From Methanolinea sp. UBA275 (GTDB lineage: Archaea > Halobacteriota > Methanomicrobia > Methanomicrobiales > Methanospirillaceae): a DNA stretch of 64,000 nt. The position numbers were made by a program, and so were the translations under genes. The stretch lies in assembly GCA_002506105.1 (NCBI GenBank), contig DAWU01000003.1, positions 1-64,000 on the forward strand. Reading direction: 5' to 3'. The notes beneath the pieces were generated by a model. The model had not been told where the DNA came from. It searched no databases and worked only from the letters and a program-made list of their open reading frames with translations. This document shows, one piece after another, positions 34,622-43,343 of this stretch (position 1 is the first letter of the stretch; each line of letters starts with the position of its first letter).

Positions 34622-36376
34622 TCAATTCTGTGCCCTGGAATCGCTGCAGATCTCACGAATGCAGATGTCAAGGTCTTTCACAAGATCCATGACCGAATCG
34701 TACCGATTGGTGGGATCTCTCGCGATACATCGCTCTATGATAGCATCAAACACACCAGCAGAGGATACGATCAGTGAAGGCACTCTGATCGTACCATCGA
34801 GGCGTTCCCTTGTAATATCAGCAATGCTCTCTCCGGGGAAAGGTAAGACACCTGTTACACACTGATAGAAAATAATACCCAGCTGGTAGATGTCGGTCTT
34901 GTTGGTCGTGCGCCCGAACCTGGAGGGATCCAGTTGTTCAGGAGATGCATAGGAGAGCGAGAACCCGTGCAGGGTGGTTTCTGCAGGGACGCTGTCGTTC
35001 CGGGAAAGGCCCCAGTCACCTATCTTTGGTTCTCCTTCCTGCGACAGCAGGATATTCCCGGGCTTGAGATCGCGGTGGATCACCCCTCTCTCATGCGCAA
35101 ATGCGAGAGCAAGGGCAATTTTCCTGATCATATTGGCCGCATCGCAGGGCTTCATGGGGACCGGGATGTCTGCAAGGCTCCCTGGGAGATATTCCATCTC
35201 GACATAGGGAATGGGGAGTATGTTCGCGGCGTTGACCTGGACAATCCCCGGGTGGAGGAGTGTTCTCCAGACACCCATTTCCCGCAGGAGCGATCTCCCT
35301 GTCTGCTCATCGGTCTTGATAGGGATCTTGACGGCAACTTCGACCCCGTCTTCCCTGCGCCGTGCAAAAAAGACCCGTGCTACACCCCCCTGATGGAGGA
35401 ACTTCGCGTCGGAATAACGCTGTTCAAGTTCAGGAGGAAATGGTGGAACATATGGTGCGGATCGTTCCTCAAAAAGCAGTGTATCCTTGAAGTTGACTGC
35501 ACGTTTCCCTCCAGGTTCCCCGGGTATCATGGCCTGGATGCATACAATACAGAAACTGATAATAAATGTGGCCGCAGGGATCATGGTTGAGAAAGGAAGG
35601 ATGGTCTTCCACATGAGCACGATTGATGCGAAAACACCGGCCGCCGTAAGCACGAGGTGCCCAAGGGAAGCGATTCTCATCGCCTTTCCAGAGTAGGAAG
35701 AGTAGGCCATGCCCAGCGACGAGACAGCCCCGTAAGCCAGAAGAAAACCGCTTACCAGGGTCAATGCAAGGAGGTACCTGGAATAGGAATTCCAGAGGGA
35801 AAGGGACACGATGAGCAGGAGTAACTCGATGAAGAACAGGGTAGCCATGAAGGTGTGGGCACCGAGGAATATCCTGCGATAGGGATGCCAGTTGGGGTAT
35901 CCACCTGCCGATCGATGAGTATCCTTTGAAATGAGGACGAATGCTAGGACAGTCGCCCCACCCAGAAGTGCGATGAGAAAGAATCCGGAGAAGAACAGGT
36001 TCTGTGCGAGAGTACCCATGATATCAGGGGGAGTCGAATCCGTGACATCTGGTGTTTCTTGTAGTGGGAGTTCAGGGGTCGCCGTAGTCTGGTAGGAGGC
36101 AAGGAGGGGAGTTGTCTGATCTGGTACAGGTGAAGGAGCAGGGGTTGTCTGGAGAGGAGATGGAATGATCCGGGTCGGTTCCGGTTCAAATTTCTTCGCG
36201 TAGATCTCCTTATATTTATCAATGTTTACTTTTTCCCGATTGAAAAGATCGACAGGGATGGTACGTGATATATTCGGCGCATCCAGTATCTTTGCCTGGC
36301 AGAACATCCCTCCCGCTATGACTGTTGTAAAAAGCACCAGAATAACGAAAAGACAGGGGAACCTGCTCTTATGCAT
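34622..36376 (-). CDS. Membrane-anchored Ser/Thr protein kinase
   Basis: A 584-residue protein with an N-terminal membrane helix (about 5-24), a Pro/Thr-rich outer loop of about 90 residues, some five further helices (about 125-300) and a cytoplasmic C-terminal Hanks-type kinase domain (about 325-584). Key residues are present: VAVKIP (ATP lysine), HRDLKPGN (catalytic loop, about 432), IGDWGLSR (DFG-like metal site, with Trp for Phe) and SPEQL (activation-segment end). The layout differs from the usual PknB arrangement with a C-terminal sensor. The start overlaps the end of the FHA gene by eight bases. Confidence 0.9.
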   Translation of the reverse strand: MHKSRFPCLFVILVLFTTVIAGGMFCQAKILDAPNISRTIPVDLFNREKVNIDKYKEIYAKKFEPEPTRIIPSPLQTTPAPSPVPDQTTPLLASYQTTATPELPLQETPDVTDSTPPDIMGTLAQNLFFSGFFLIALLGGATVLAFVLISKDTHRSAGGYPNWHPYRRIFLGAHTFMATLFFIELLLLIVSLSLWNSYSRYLLALTLVSGFLLAYGAVSSLGMAYSSYSGKAMRIASLGHLVLTAAGVFASIVLMWKTILPFSTMIPAATFIISFCIVCIQAMIPGEPGGKRAVNFKDTLLFEERSAPYVPPFPPELEQRYSDAKFLHQGGVARVFFARRREDGVEVAVKIPIKTDEQTGRSLLREMGVWRTLLHPGIVQVNAANILPIPYVEMEYLPGSLADIPVPMKPCDAANMIRKIALALAFAHERGVIHRDLKPGNILLSQEGEPKIGDWGLSRNDSVPAETTLHGFSLSYASPEQLDPSRFGRTTNKTDIYQLGIIFYQCVTGVLPFPGESIADITRERLDGTIRVPSLIVSSAGVFDAIIERCIARDPTNRYDSVMDLVKDLDICIREICSDSRAQN

Positions 36377-37166
36377 CCTGCATCTCACCCGGTGCACCCG
36401 CATCCAGGAAGACCAGGTGGAGCGCAAACTCCCCCATTGAGAGGGAGATACGATCTCCATCCTTGAGCGCGATCTGATCCCTGTCAGAGACCCTCTTTCC
36501 ATTGATGTATGTCCCCCCTGTACTCTCCATGTCTTCGATAACACACGAATCATTTCTGGTCCGGATGAGCGCATGCGGTCTTGATATCCTTGTCAGGGAC
36601 CTGTATGATTCGGGAAAGGAGACTGCATCGCATTCCGGTATCGACGGCTGATCAGGGTCTCCGCCCCGTCCGAGTGCCACGCATGGTGCAGAGAGGGGAA
36701 TGAGCTTCCCGTCCCATTCGCCCCCCATGACGAGAAGGGCTTTTCCGCACGCTTGTAGTTCTGTTGACACTCTCTGCCTGACTGCTGAAATCCGGTCATG
36801 CAGGCTGGCTGCTTTGATGTGAACAGGCAGTGCGGAGAATACCCCGAGATCCCTCTGTATCCTCTGGATCATCCCCGGTGCAGGTGAATATTCCCATGCG
36901 GGGTGGACTCCTTTGGAAGTCTCCCTCCCGAGGCCGGGTTTCCTGATGATGAGACCTGCATTGAGGAGTTTTTCAAGGTGCTTCTTGGTGTTCTCATAAC
37001 TTGTTTCGATCTCAAGGGAGATGGAACGGGCGTCAAGCGGACGCTTCTCGAGGAGCCGGAGTATCTGGAGACGCGAGCTGTTGCCGAGGATCTCCAGATA
37101 ATCCGAGAGTTCTGTGAGAAATTCCTCGTCATCTGCGGACAGTATTGTACCGGGGCCCTCATCCAT
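36369..37166 (-). CDS. HTH-FHA transcription factor
   Basis: A 265-residue protein joining an N-terminal ArsR-like winged helix (about 15-95: LGNSSRLQILRLLEKRPLDA, then SYENTKKHLEKLLNAGLI) to a C-terminal FHA domain (about 165-258). The FHA shows LGRGG, ISRPHALI and STGGTYINGKRV, the phosphothreonine-binding loops. FHA domains bind pThr peptides, and a Ser/Thr kinase gene follows with an eight-base overlap, so kinase-controlled transcription is a reasonable inference. The region upstream (37183-37208) carries inverted motifs that may be its operator. Confidence 0.85.
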   Translation of the reverse strand: MDEGPGTILSADDEEFLTELSDYLEILGNSSRLQILRLLEKRPLDARSISLEIETSYENTKKHLEKLLNAGLIIRKPGLGRETSKGVHPAWEYSPAPGMIQRIQRDLGVFSALPVHIKAASLHDRISAVRQRVSTELQACGKALLVMGGEWDGKLIPLSAPCVALGRGGDPDQPSIPECDAVSFPESYRSLTRISRPHALIRTRNDSCVIEDMESTGGTYINGKRVSDRDQIALKDGDRISLSMGEFALHLVFLDAGAPGEMQDA

Positions 37167-37182
37167 GTATATTCACTCCCTC

Positions 37183-37208
37183 TTTACACTAGGGTAAAGT
37201 ACACTTTA
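37183..37208. promoter_or_regulatory. Inverted motifs upstream of the HTH-FHA operon
   Basis: TTTAC and GTAAA flank six bases (37183-37198), and TAAAGT/ACTTTA flank two bases (37195-37208). The nested palindromes lie 17-42 bases upstream of the FHA gene start, where an autoregulator would bind. Confidence 0.5.
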
Positions 37209-37273
37209 GCTGGTGTTATTAAGAGGGTGCCGGTCTTGTGGTGGTAGGAGACAGATAGAACCAAAGGGTGGAA

Positions 37274-37798
37274 TCACTGCGTCCGGTCCTGCTTGGACTT
37301 TCTTTGTTCCCTGGTGTTCCCCAACACAGCACCCGGGATAAATATGAGCGAGGCCGAGTTCATGCAATACCGGGTTCCGGCCGGAAGCGGGCCGTCATCG
37401 AACACGTGCCCCAGATGTGCATCGCAGCGGGTACAGAGCACCTCTGTCCTCACCATGCCATGCGTCAGATCCTCCCTGAATGTGACATTATTCCTGTGTA
37501 CCGGTTCAGAAAAACTCGGCCAGCCTGTGCCGCTGTCGAACTTGGTCTCCGAAGAGAAGAGGTCTGTGCCGCAGCAGGCACAGCGATAGATTCCCCGGTT
37601 ATGGAGATCGTGATATGCCCCCGAGAATGGAGGCTCTGAACATTTCAGCCTTGCGACACTGAACTGTATTGGAGTAAGCACACTTTCCCATTCTGCCAGG
37701 GTTTTTATGACCCTGGTCTCCAGAGTCAGGTTCCCTGAGTCAGCATGGTAAATCCGCACCATATCGGGGTAGGCATCATGAGAACCATTCATGGACAT
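37274..37798 (-). CDS. msrB: Peptide methionine sulfoxide reductase B
   Basis: A 174-residue enzyme reducing the R form of methionine sulfoxide in proteins. Zinc-binding pairs are CACCGTDL (about 85) and CTRCDAHLGH (about 130); the catalytic cysteine is in RYCMNSASL (about 150). TGWPSFSEP is also diagnostic. The first 60 residues are longer than in minimal MsrB. ATG 37798 is preferred because the longer start (37819) lies inside the palindrome at 37814-37830. The enzyme supports oxidative-damage repair in an anaerobe. Confidence 0.93.
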   Translation of the reverse strand: MSMNGSHDAYPDMVRIYHADSGNLTLETRVIKTLAEWESVLTPIQFSVARLKCSEPPFSGAYHDLHNRGIYRCACCGTDLFSSETKFDSGTGWPSFSEPVHRNNVTFREDLTHGMVRTEVLCTRCDAHLGHVFDDGPLPAGTRYCMNSASLIFIPGAVLGNTREQRKSKQDRTQ

Positions 37799-37813
37799 GT
37801 GTACTGCTTTCCC

Positions 37814-37830
37814 CTCCATGTTAAATGGAG
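37814..37830. promoter_or_regulatory. Palindrome between msrB and STAS gene
   Basis: CTCCAT (37814-37819), spacer GTTAA and ATGGAG (37825-37830) form a perfect inverted repeat in the divergent intergenic region. It is a possible operator; no regulator can be assigned. Confidence 0.4.
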
Positions 37831-37907
37831 AGATCGTGGCATTTTGTGGGCCATTAATTTGAATAAGGATTTCGTTCCTATTTTAGAGATAGCAGGTGTG
37901 TAGTTGT

Positions 37908-39209
37908 ATGGAGATACATGAGAGGAAGGAGAGTGGTGTGGTGGTGCTCGCATGCAGGGGGAGGCTTGACGGGTATGGCGCGGGCATCCTTGAAAAGGCA
38001 GCAAAAGAGGCACTTCACGACGATGACAGGTCGCTTGTGCTGGATATGCAGGAAGTCCCGTATCTCTCGAGTGCCGGTATCCGGGTTATGCTCGTACTGC
38101 AAAAACGGCTGCGCGAAAGGGGAGGAAAAGTAGCCCTTGCAGGGGCAGGTGAATTTATAAAAAAAGTCCTTGAAATGGCAGGATTTCTCTCTATCTTCCC
38201 GCATTATGCCACTGTAGGCGAAGCAGTCCGAGTGCTTGGCAGGGCAGAGGAACGTGCACAACTTCTCACTGATCTGCGATCTCCCAGTATTGAGAGGGAT
38301 GGTGTGCGGCTGAGTATCGAGCCAGGATTACACAAGCCGGCTGCACTCAGGGTGTGGGGGGATCTTCCGGCAGTGCTGTATTCACGGATCGATGCCCGGC
38401 ATATCGCAGTGATTCCCTTCAGCGGGACGGAATATGCACTCGGACTCGGGGCTCTCGGCAGAACGGCGGAGGAAGTCCTCCCGTTCCTGGGAGAGATGGT
38501 GGTGCTGCATGGATCACTCGTCTGGCTCCCCACGGATGGCAATGATACCCCGGATTTCTTCACCCCTGTCAAGGACACCGGCGAGCTCAAGATCTTCGCA
38601 GGATATGCTGTCTCGCTCGAAGGTCCATATCGAGAGTATGTCATACTCGAGAGTCTTTCACGGGATGGGATGACCATCGGTGAGATCTATGACATCCTGA
38701 ACGCCTGGGCAAAAGAACATTATCGTGATTATAAGGGAATTCTCGCGGTGGCCTGGTGGGCAGTCATGGAAGGCCTGAGGAGCCAGGGGGTTAAGCATTC
38801 ACCCGTAAAGGAGCATGCCCCACCGGGGGCTGTCTCCATCATGGACCCGAGCGTGTTCGACTCATGGTTTGAGCACGATTCAGTACCCCGGTACCGCGGG
38901 GATACCATGCTAGGATTCGGCATTGCCATTGATCGGACACTGTCCGGGGGATCGTTCGATAAAGAATCACTGGAATCCCTGATTGCACCTCATCCCGGAG
39001 AGGACAGCAGTGGAGGGGGTATCACTTCACATACCCACGGGGTTGTGTTCCGGAATGTATCGTATGACCCCGGTGCTGCATTCGAGGCACAGGTAAGAAA
39101 GATACTCGGTGAGGCGGACTTTGTGGACATGCGACACCTCATGTCGGATACGAAAATACGCAAGGCAAAAATTGGAATTGCACCGGTATCATCACTCCTT
39201 CACACCTGA
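37908..39209 (+). CDS. STAS-domain protein with novel C-terminal region
   Basis: A 433-residue cytoplasmic protein. Residues 1-105 form a STAS domain of the anti-sigma-factor-antagonist type, with the phosphorylatable serine region VPYLSSAGIRVML (about 53). The remaining 325 residues are unrecognised: a segment with RVWGDLPAVLYSRID (about 145), an aromatic-rich WWAVMEGLRSQG (about 283) and a C-terminal part. STAS proteins normally work with a HATPase kinase and a PP2C phosphatase, neither of which is adjacent. GTG 37896 is an alternative start. Confidence 0.75.
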   Translation: MEIHERKESGVVVLACRGRLDGYGAGILEKAAKEALHDDDRSLVLDMQEVPYLSSAGIRVMLVLQKRLRERGGKVALAGAGEFIKKVLEMAGFLSIFPHYATVGEAVRVLGRAEERAQLLTDLRSPSIERDGVRLSIEPGLHKPAALRVWGDLPAVLYSRIDARHIAVIPFSGTEYALGLGALGRTAEEVLPFLGEMVVLHGSLVWLPTDGNDTPDFFTPVKDTGELKIFAGYAVSLEGPYREYVILESLSRDGMTIGEIYDILNAWAKEHYRDYKGILAVAWWAVMEGLRSQGVKHSPVKEHAPPGAVSIMDPSVFDSWFEHDSVPRYRGDTMLGFGIAIDRTLSGGSFDKESLESLIAPHPGEDSSGGGITSHTHGVVFRNVSYDPGAAFEAQVRKILGEADFVDMRHLMSDTKIRKAKIGIAPVSSLLHT

Positions 39210-39275
39210 ATATCCGTTTTTTACAGGATATTTATGGGCGATTTTGTTGAAAAAGGGATATAAAAATTTATAAGT

Positions 39276-40148
39276 TCAGGATTTTCTGTATGCCACGTAC
39301 AGTGCAGCAATGGCAGGGCCTGCCGCCATCACGAAGGGGGACAGTCCTGCAGAAGATTTTCCGGCCGACGGGGTTGAGGGAATGAGAGCTTCACTGACAA
39401 TGGCGGTGCCCCCTCCGGTTACTTCCACAGAGGAGATAAAATCCTGGAATCCATCCCCGCTGATCCGTAACGAATGGGCTCCAGCCGGGATTTCATGGAT
39501 CGTCAGAGGGGTAACTCCCACCGCCTTGTCGTCAAGGTATACTGCTGCCCCGGGAGGCACCGATTCCACTGTGATGGATCCCTGTGCAAGAGGTTCCAGA
39601 GTGCGTGGCACTTTCATCACGTCATTTCGGGGGATCGAGAGGACTTCGTTCAGCGGAACGTAGCCCTCCTTTGTCACCATGAGCCGGTGGGTTCCCGGGA
39701 CCACGTCATACAAGACCATAATGCCGGTATCAGGCACAATCCCGGCTGAAACGCCATCCCACGTGACTTCGGCGAGGGGTGGGGTGATAAGAAGGTGAAC
39801 CCTGCTGTATTCCACCACCGGCTTCGCACTCATCGGGACATAAATGCTGATCACCTGTCCCCGGGCAGGTACCGAGTTGATGGTGCCGTTATATGTCTCA
39901 TACCCCTCCCTCTGGAGGGTATACGTGTGATACGGGATTCCTGTCACATCAACGGGAACATCGAGGATACCCTCATAGATCAGACCTTTGAGAACTCCGT
40001 CGACAAAGACCTGGGCACCTTCAACATTTCCATGGAACCGGTAGATTCCCGTGTTTCCTGCAGTAGCAGTATCAGCCTGGACTGAGAATGGGACGAACAG
40101 GGCCAGGCTTATAGAGAGAACAACACATGTCAGATACGAGCGACGCAT
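39276..40148 (-). CDS. Secreted protein with repeated PEGA domains
   Basis: A 290-residue exported protein with a signal peptide (about 3-26, CVVLSISLALFVPFSVQA) and three PEGA-like repeats: VEGAQVFVDGVLKG (about 40), LAEVTWDGVSAGIVPDTG (about 122) and PPGAAVYLDDKAVGVTPL (about 198), each with a following G-x-H-x-L turn. A C-terminal hydrophobic segment (FVMAAGPAIAALYVAY) with basic end anchors it. ATG 40148 lies about 25 bases from a strong TATA box, so the mRNA is probably leaderless. Confidence 0.85.
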   Translation of the reverse strand: MRRSYLTCVVLSISLALFVPFSVQADTATAGNTGIYRFHGNVEGAQVFVDGVLKGLIYEGILDVPVDVTGIPYHTYTLQREGYETYNGTINSVPARGQVISIYVPMSAKPVVEYSRVHLLITPPLAEVTWDGVSAGIVPDTGIMVLYDVVPGTHRLMVTKEGYVPLNEVLSIPRNDVMKVPRTLEPLAQGSITVESVPPGAAVYLDDKAVGVTPLTIHEIPAGAHSLRISGDGFQDFISSVEVTGGGTAIVSEALIPSTPSAGKSSAGLSPFVMAAGPAIAALYVAYRKS

Positions 40149-40167
40149 ACACTCCACCAATTGATGA

Positions 40168-40179
40168 TGTATATATATC
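40168..40179 (-). promoter_or_regulatory. TATA box for leaderless PEGA gene
   Basis: The minus strand reads GATATATATACA here. The distance of about 25 bases to ATG 40148 predicts transcription starting at or next to the A of the start codon. Confidence 0.6.
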
Positions 40180-40414
40180 TTGGGGAAGTGGCGGGAGATA
40201 AATGTATCAGTCCAATGGCGTCTGAACCGTATTTTTTCCTTTTGGCAAACAGAAAACGCGTTCTTTATGCGGGGGCTGCAATACGGGGGATTTTTCGATC
40301 TCTCCCAATCATGGGTTGGAAACCTTGATATCTCACCAGATTAAGGGTGCTTTGTAAGTGGGTCTTGACCGCATGAAAAGAAATACCCATGATCATTATG
40401 AAGGAGGCAGGGAA

Positions 40415-40531
40415 ATGGGGCGTATGTGCACATGCCCTCTCTGTGGCTACAGGATGGAGCGTTCCCCTGCCGTACCCTGTTATGCAGTACGGTGTCCACG
40501 CTGCGAATCAATGATGATCGAGGTAAATTGA
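40415..40531 (+). CDS. 38-residue double-CxxC zinc-ribbon protein
   Basis: A tiny ORF with CTCPLCGYRM (residues 5-14) and CPRCESMM (residues 27-34) and an intervening Cys in VPCYAV. This spacing matches a widespread short metal-binding family in methanogens. GGAGG lies just upstream of ATG 40415; an in-frame ATG at 40373 would add 14 residues. Function unknown. Confidence 0.7.
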   Translation: MGRMCTCPLCGYRMERSPAVPCYAVRCPRCESMMIEVN

Positions 40532-40635
40532 ACTGTATGATGACATCCCCTGACTCTCATGGATTGACCGTCTTTGTTAACCATACATTTTTTATAACCC
40601 GGGATCAACAATGGTCTTTGTAAAGGAGTAATAGT

Positions 40636-40905
40636 ATGGCGATTGAACTCACACTACTGTTCACCATCATTGTATTCATTCTCGGTATCGCGTTTGGGTA
40701 CATGCGTAAGGGAAAGGAAGACAAGTGGGGCCTCCTTAAGTGGGGCATTATAATCGGGATCATCCTTGCGATTGTCTTCTGGGTGATAGGATTTTTCATC
40801 GGGGGTCTTGGAGGCTTTGGATTCTGGGCGTTCCTTATCTACCTGATAGTCTTTATCATCGGTGTCTACATCGGAGATGTCATAGAAGCAAAAATGAAAA
40901 AATAA
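40636..40905 (+). CDS. Small membrane protein, 89 residues
   Basis: Three hydrophobic helices (about residues 4-22, 36-56 and 60-80) separated by a charged loop (MRKGKEDKWGLLK) and ending in a lysine-rich tail (EAKMKK). AAAGGAG precedes ATG 40636, and TTTTTTATAAC near 40588 is a likely TATA box. No recognised family; the glycine-rich second helix pair suggests close helix packing. Confidence 0.8.
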   Translation: MAIELTLLFTIIVFILGIAFGYMRKGKEDKWGLLKWGIIIGIILAIVFWVIGFFIGGLGGFGFWAFLIYLIVFIIGVYIGDVIEAKMKK

Positions 40906-41118
40906 GCAGATTCGTGTGGCCACGGGAGTGGTCACTCATCTTTTTCTATACCGTTTTTCCTAATCCCCGGGAATATTGTTCATCCAATCCCATTCCATTC
41001 ATGGCATAATCCGGAGTGGGGAGAGACCTGTATCCAGATTGCGTGTTCCTGACTGTCAGGAAAAGGGCTGCGAATACCGAATCAATCGAATATCAGAGGT
41101 CGAGAATAAGGGAATAAG

Positions 41119-41190
41119 GCCAGGGCCGAGACTCGAACCCGGGTCGGGGGATCCACAGTCCCCTAGGATAACCAACTACCCCACCCTGGC
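41119..41190 (-). tRNA. tRNA-His (GUG)
   Basis: A 72-nt cloverleaf on the minus strand with anticodon GTG (loop CTGTGGA). The 5' end has the extra G opposite the discriminator C, the universal tRNA-His feature, here encoded in the gene. The T-arm is GGGTTCGAGTC. An ATATATTAAAG stretch about 35 bases upstream is the likely TATA box. Confidence 0.95.
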
Positions 41191-41408
41191 AGGATGTACC
41201 CTCTCTCATTTCACCCCGATACACTTTAATATATCTCCCTCCCCATCCTCAGCACCTGACGAACGTCCGGTGTGTATTTAATTTCCGGTGATACATTACA
41301 TACCACGCGTAACTGCATGGGAATCCCCTCAATGATACGTCGGTGCACCGGGAATCCGGGTTCAACCTCCAATCAGATCCATCCCGCATAATCTCCAGGG
41401 TGAGGAGC

Positions 41409-43184
41409 ATGACAGAGAAAAAACATATAAGGACCCCCATAGTCTGTGTCCTGGGCCACGTGGACCACGGGAAGACATCACTTCTCGATCGCATCAGGGG
41501 ATCTTCCGTGGTAAGCACGGAGGATGGGGCCATCACCCAGCATATCGGGGCGACGATTGTTCCCATCGAAGCGATTAAAAAGATGAGCGGGAGCATGGAG
41601 AAGGTCCCCCTCAATGTCCCCGGCCTTCTTTTCATCGACACGCCGGGACACCACGCGTTCACGACATTGCGTGCCCGGGGGGGAGCGCTTGCGGATATGG
41701 CCATACTCGTCGTTGATATCAACCAGGGGTTCCAGCCACAGACTGTAGAGGCGCTCCAGATCCTACGCACCTGCAAGACGCCGTTTGTGATTGCAGCCAC
41801 GAAGATCGATCGCCTGCATGGATGGAGGGTGCATGAGAACGAGGGGATCCTCTCGAGTTTTTCCCACCAGAACGACCGTGTAAAAGAACTGGTGGAGACC
41901 AAACTCTATGAGATTGTCGGGGAGCTCTCCGAACTTGGCTTTTCCGGGGAACGCTTTGACAGGGTCTCTGATTTCAGGAGGAACCTTGCGATTGTCCCTG
42001 TCAGCGCTCACACGGGGGAAGGTATTGCCGAGATGTTGATGGTGATGATCGGTCTTGCACAGCGATACATGGAGGGGGATCTCTCGCTCACTGCCAAGGG
42101 CCCCGGGCTCGGTACCATCCTTGAAGTGAAAGAGGAGAAGGGGCTTGGCACCACACTTGACGTGATCCTCTTTGATGGCAGCCTCTCCGTCGGCGATGAA
42201 CTCGCCGTTGCCCGCCAGGAGGGCATCACGATCACAAAGGTTCGTGCACTCCTCCAGCCCCGCCCCCTCAAGGAGATCCTGGTGGAAGACCGGTTCGAGC
42301 GCGTTCGGTCCGTTACGGCAGCAGCGGGAATCAAGGTCAGTGCTCCAAACATCGAGGGAGCAATCGCGGGATCGCCAGTCCAGGTTGTGCGGGGAAATGC
42401 TGAGGAGGTCAGAAGCAGGATCAGAAAAGAGATGGAAGAGATCAACGTGACCCTCTCACCTGAAGGAGTGATCATAAAAGCCGATACCATCGGAGCCCTG
42501 GAAGCCATCTGCAAGGAACTCGATGAAAAAGAGATCGGGGTGATGCGTGCGGAAGTGGGATCGGTGAGCCGCCACGATCTTATCGATACAGAGACTATCA
42601 AGAACCCCTATTACAGGGCTCTCATCGCATTTTCAACTCCGCTCCTTCCCGATGCGGCGGAGATGGTAAAGGAACCCGGGTTCCCGGTGAAGGTGTTCGA
42701 GGGCAGGGTGATCTACAAGCTTGTTGATGAATACATCCAGTGGAGGGATGATCTCAAGAGGAAGAGCGAGCAGCAGCGGTTTGAACAGATCATCCACCCG
42801 GCCAAGATCCGGATTCTGCCGCACTGTATTTTCCGCCAGAGCAATCCCGCGGTTGTCGGTGTCCGGGTCCTCGGCGGAACGCTCCGGACCGATGTGAATC
42901 TCATCCACCTTGACGGTAAGAAAGTCGGTCATCTGAAATCCATTCAGCTGAACCAGGAGACCATCAGGGAGGCACAGGCAGGTGCAGAGGTGGCAATCTC
43001 AATCGAAGGTGCGACGGTAGGAAGGCAGCTGGATGTCGAGGATGACCTGTTCGTTGATATTCCTGAGCGGCATGTGAAGGTTCTCGAGAAGGAGATGCTT
43101 TCGCACCTTCCGATTCACACCCAGGAGATCCTGGCAGAATACACCACAATGCGGCGAAAGGAGAATCCTTTCTGGGGGAAGTAG
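41409..43184 (+). CDS. infB: Translation initiation factor aIF5B
   Basis: A 591-residue GTPase that joins the ribosomal subunits during initiation. G motifs are GHVDHGKTSLLD (about 15), DTPGHHAF (about 77) and TKIDRLHGW (about 131). The remaining beta-barrel and helix-linker domains are full length, and there is no intein in the GTPase domain. ATG 41409 directly follows GTGAGGAGC. The archaeal type lacks the long N-terminal extension of eukaryotes. Confidence 0.96.
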   Translation: MTEKKHIRTPIVCVLGHVDHGKTSLLDRIRGSSVVSTEDGAITQHIGATIVPIEAIKKMSGSMEKVPLNVPGLLFIDTPGHHAFTTLRARGGALADMAILVVDINQGFQPQTVEALQILRTCKTPFVIAATKIDRLHGWRVHENEGILSSFSHQNDRVKELVETKLYEIVGELSELGFSGERFDRVSDFRRNLAIVPVSAHTGEGIAEMLMVMIGLAQRYMEGDLSLTAKGPGLGTILEVKEEKGLGTTLDVILFDGSLSVGDELAVARQEGITITKVRALLQPRPLKEILVEDRFERVRSVTAAAGIKVSAPNIEGAIAGSPVQVVRGNAEEVRSRIRKEMEEINVTLSPEGVIIKADTIGALEAICKELDEKEIGVMRAEVGSVSRHDLIDTETIKNPYYRALIAFSTPLLPDAAEMVKEPGFPVKVFEGRVIYKLVDEYIQWRDDLKRKSEQQRFEQIIHPAKIRILPHCIFRQSNPAVVGVRVLGGTLRTDVNLIHLDGKKVGHLKSIQLNQETIREAQAGAEVAISIEGATVGRQLDVEDDLFVDIPERHVKVLEKEMLSHLPIHTQEILAEYTTMRRKENPFWGK

Positions 43185-43191
43185 GCTTTAA

Positions 43192-43214
43192 TATACCATT
43201 CACCCAATGGTATA
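43192..43214. promoter_or_regulatory. Nine-base inverted repeat over the S6e promoter
   Basis: TATACCATT (43192-43200), spacer CACCC and AATGGTATA (43206-43214) are perfect complements. The left arm overlaps TTTAATATACC, the probable TATA box of the S6e gene. It could be an operator or an infB terminator. Confidence 0.5.
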
Positions 43215-43343
43215 GGTACTTCATGGAGTGTGTTCCAGGGCCGGAGAATATGGAGTTCCAGGGTAAGAATACCGGGAAGCGAACTGGTCTCTGGGCACAT
43301 GCCGGTGATGGTGCCGGTCTTTTCCAGAGGAGGATTTGAGAGA

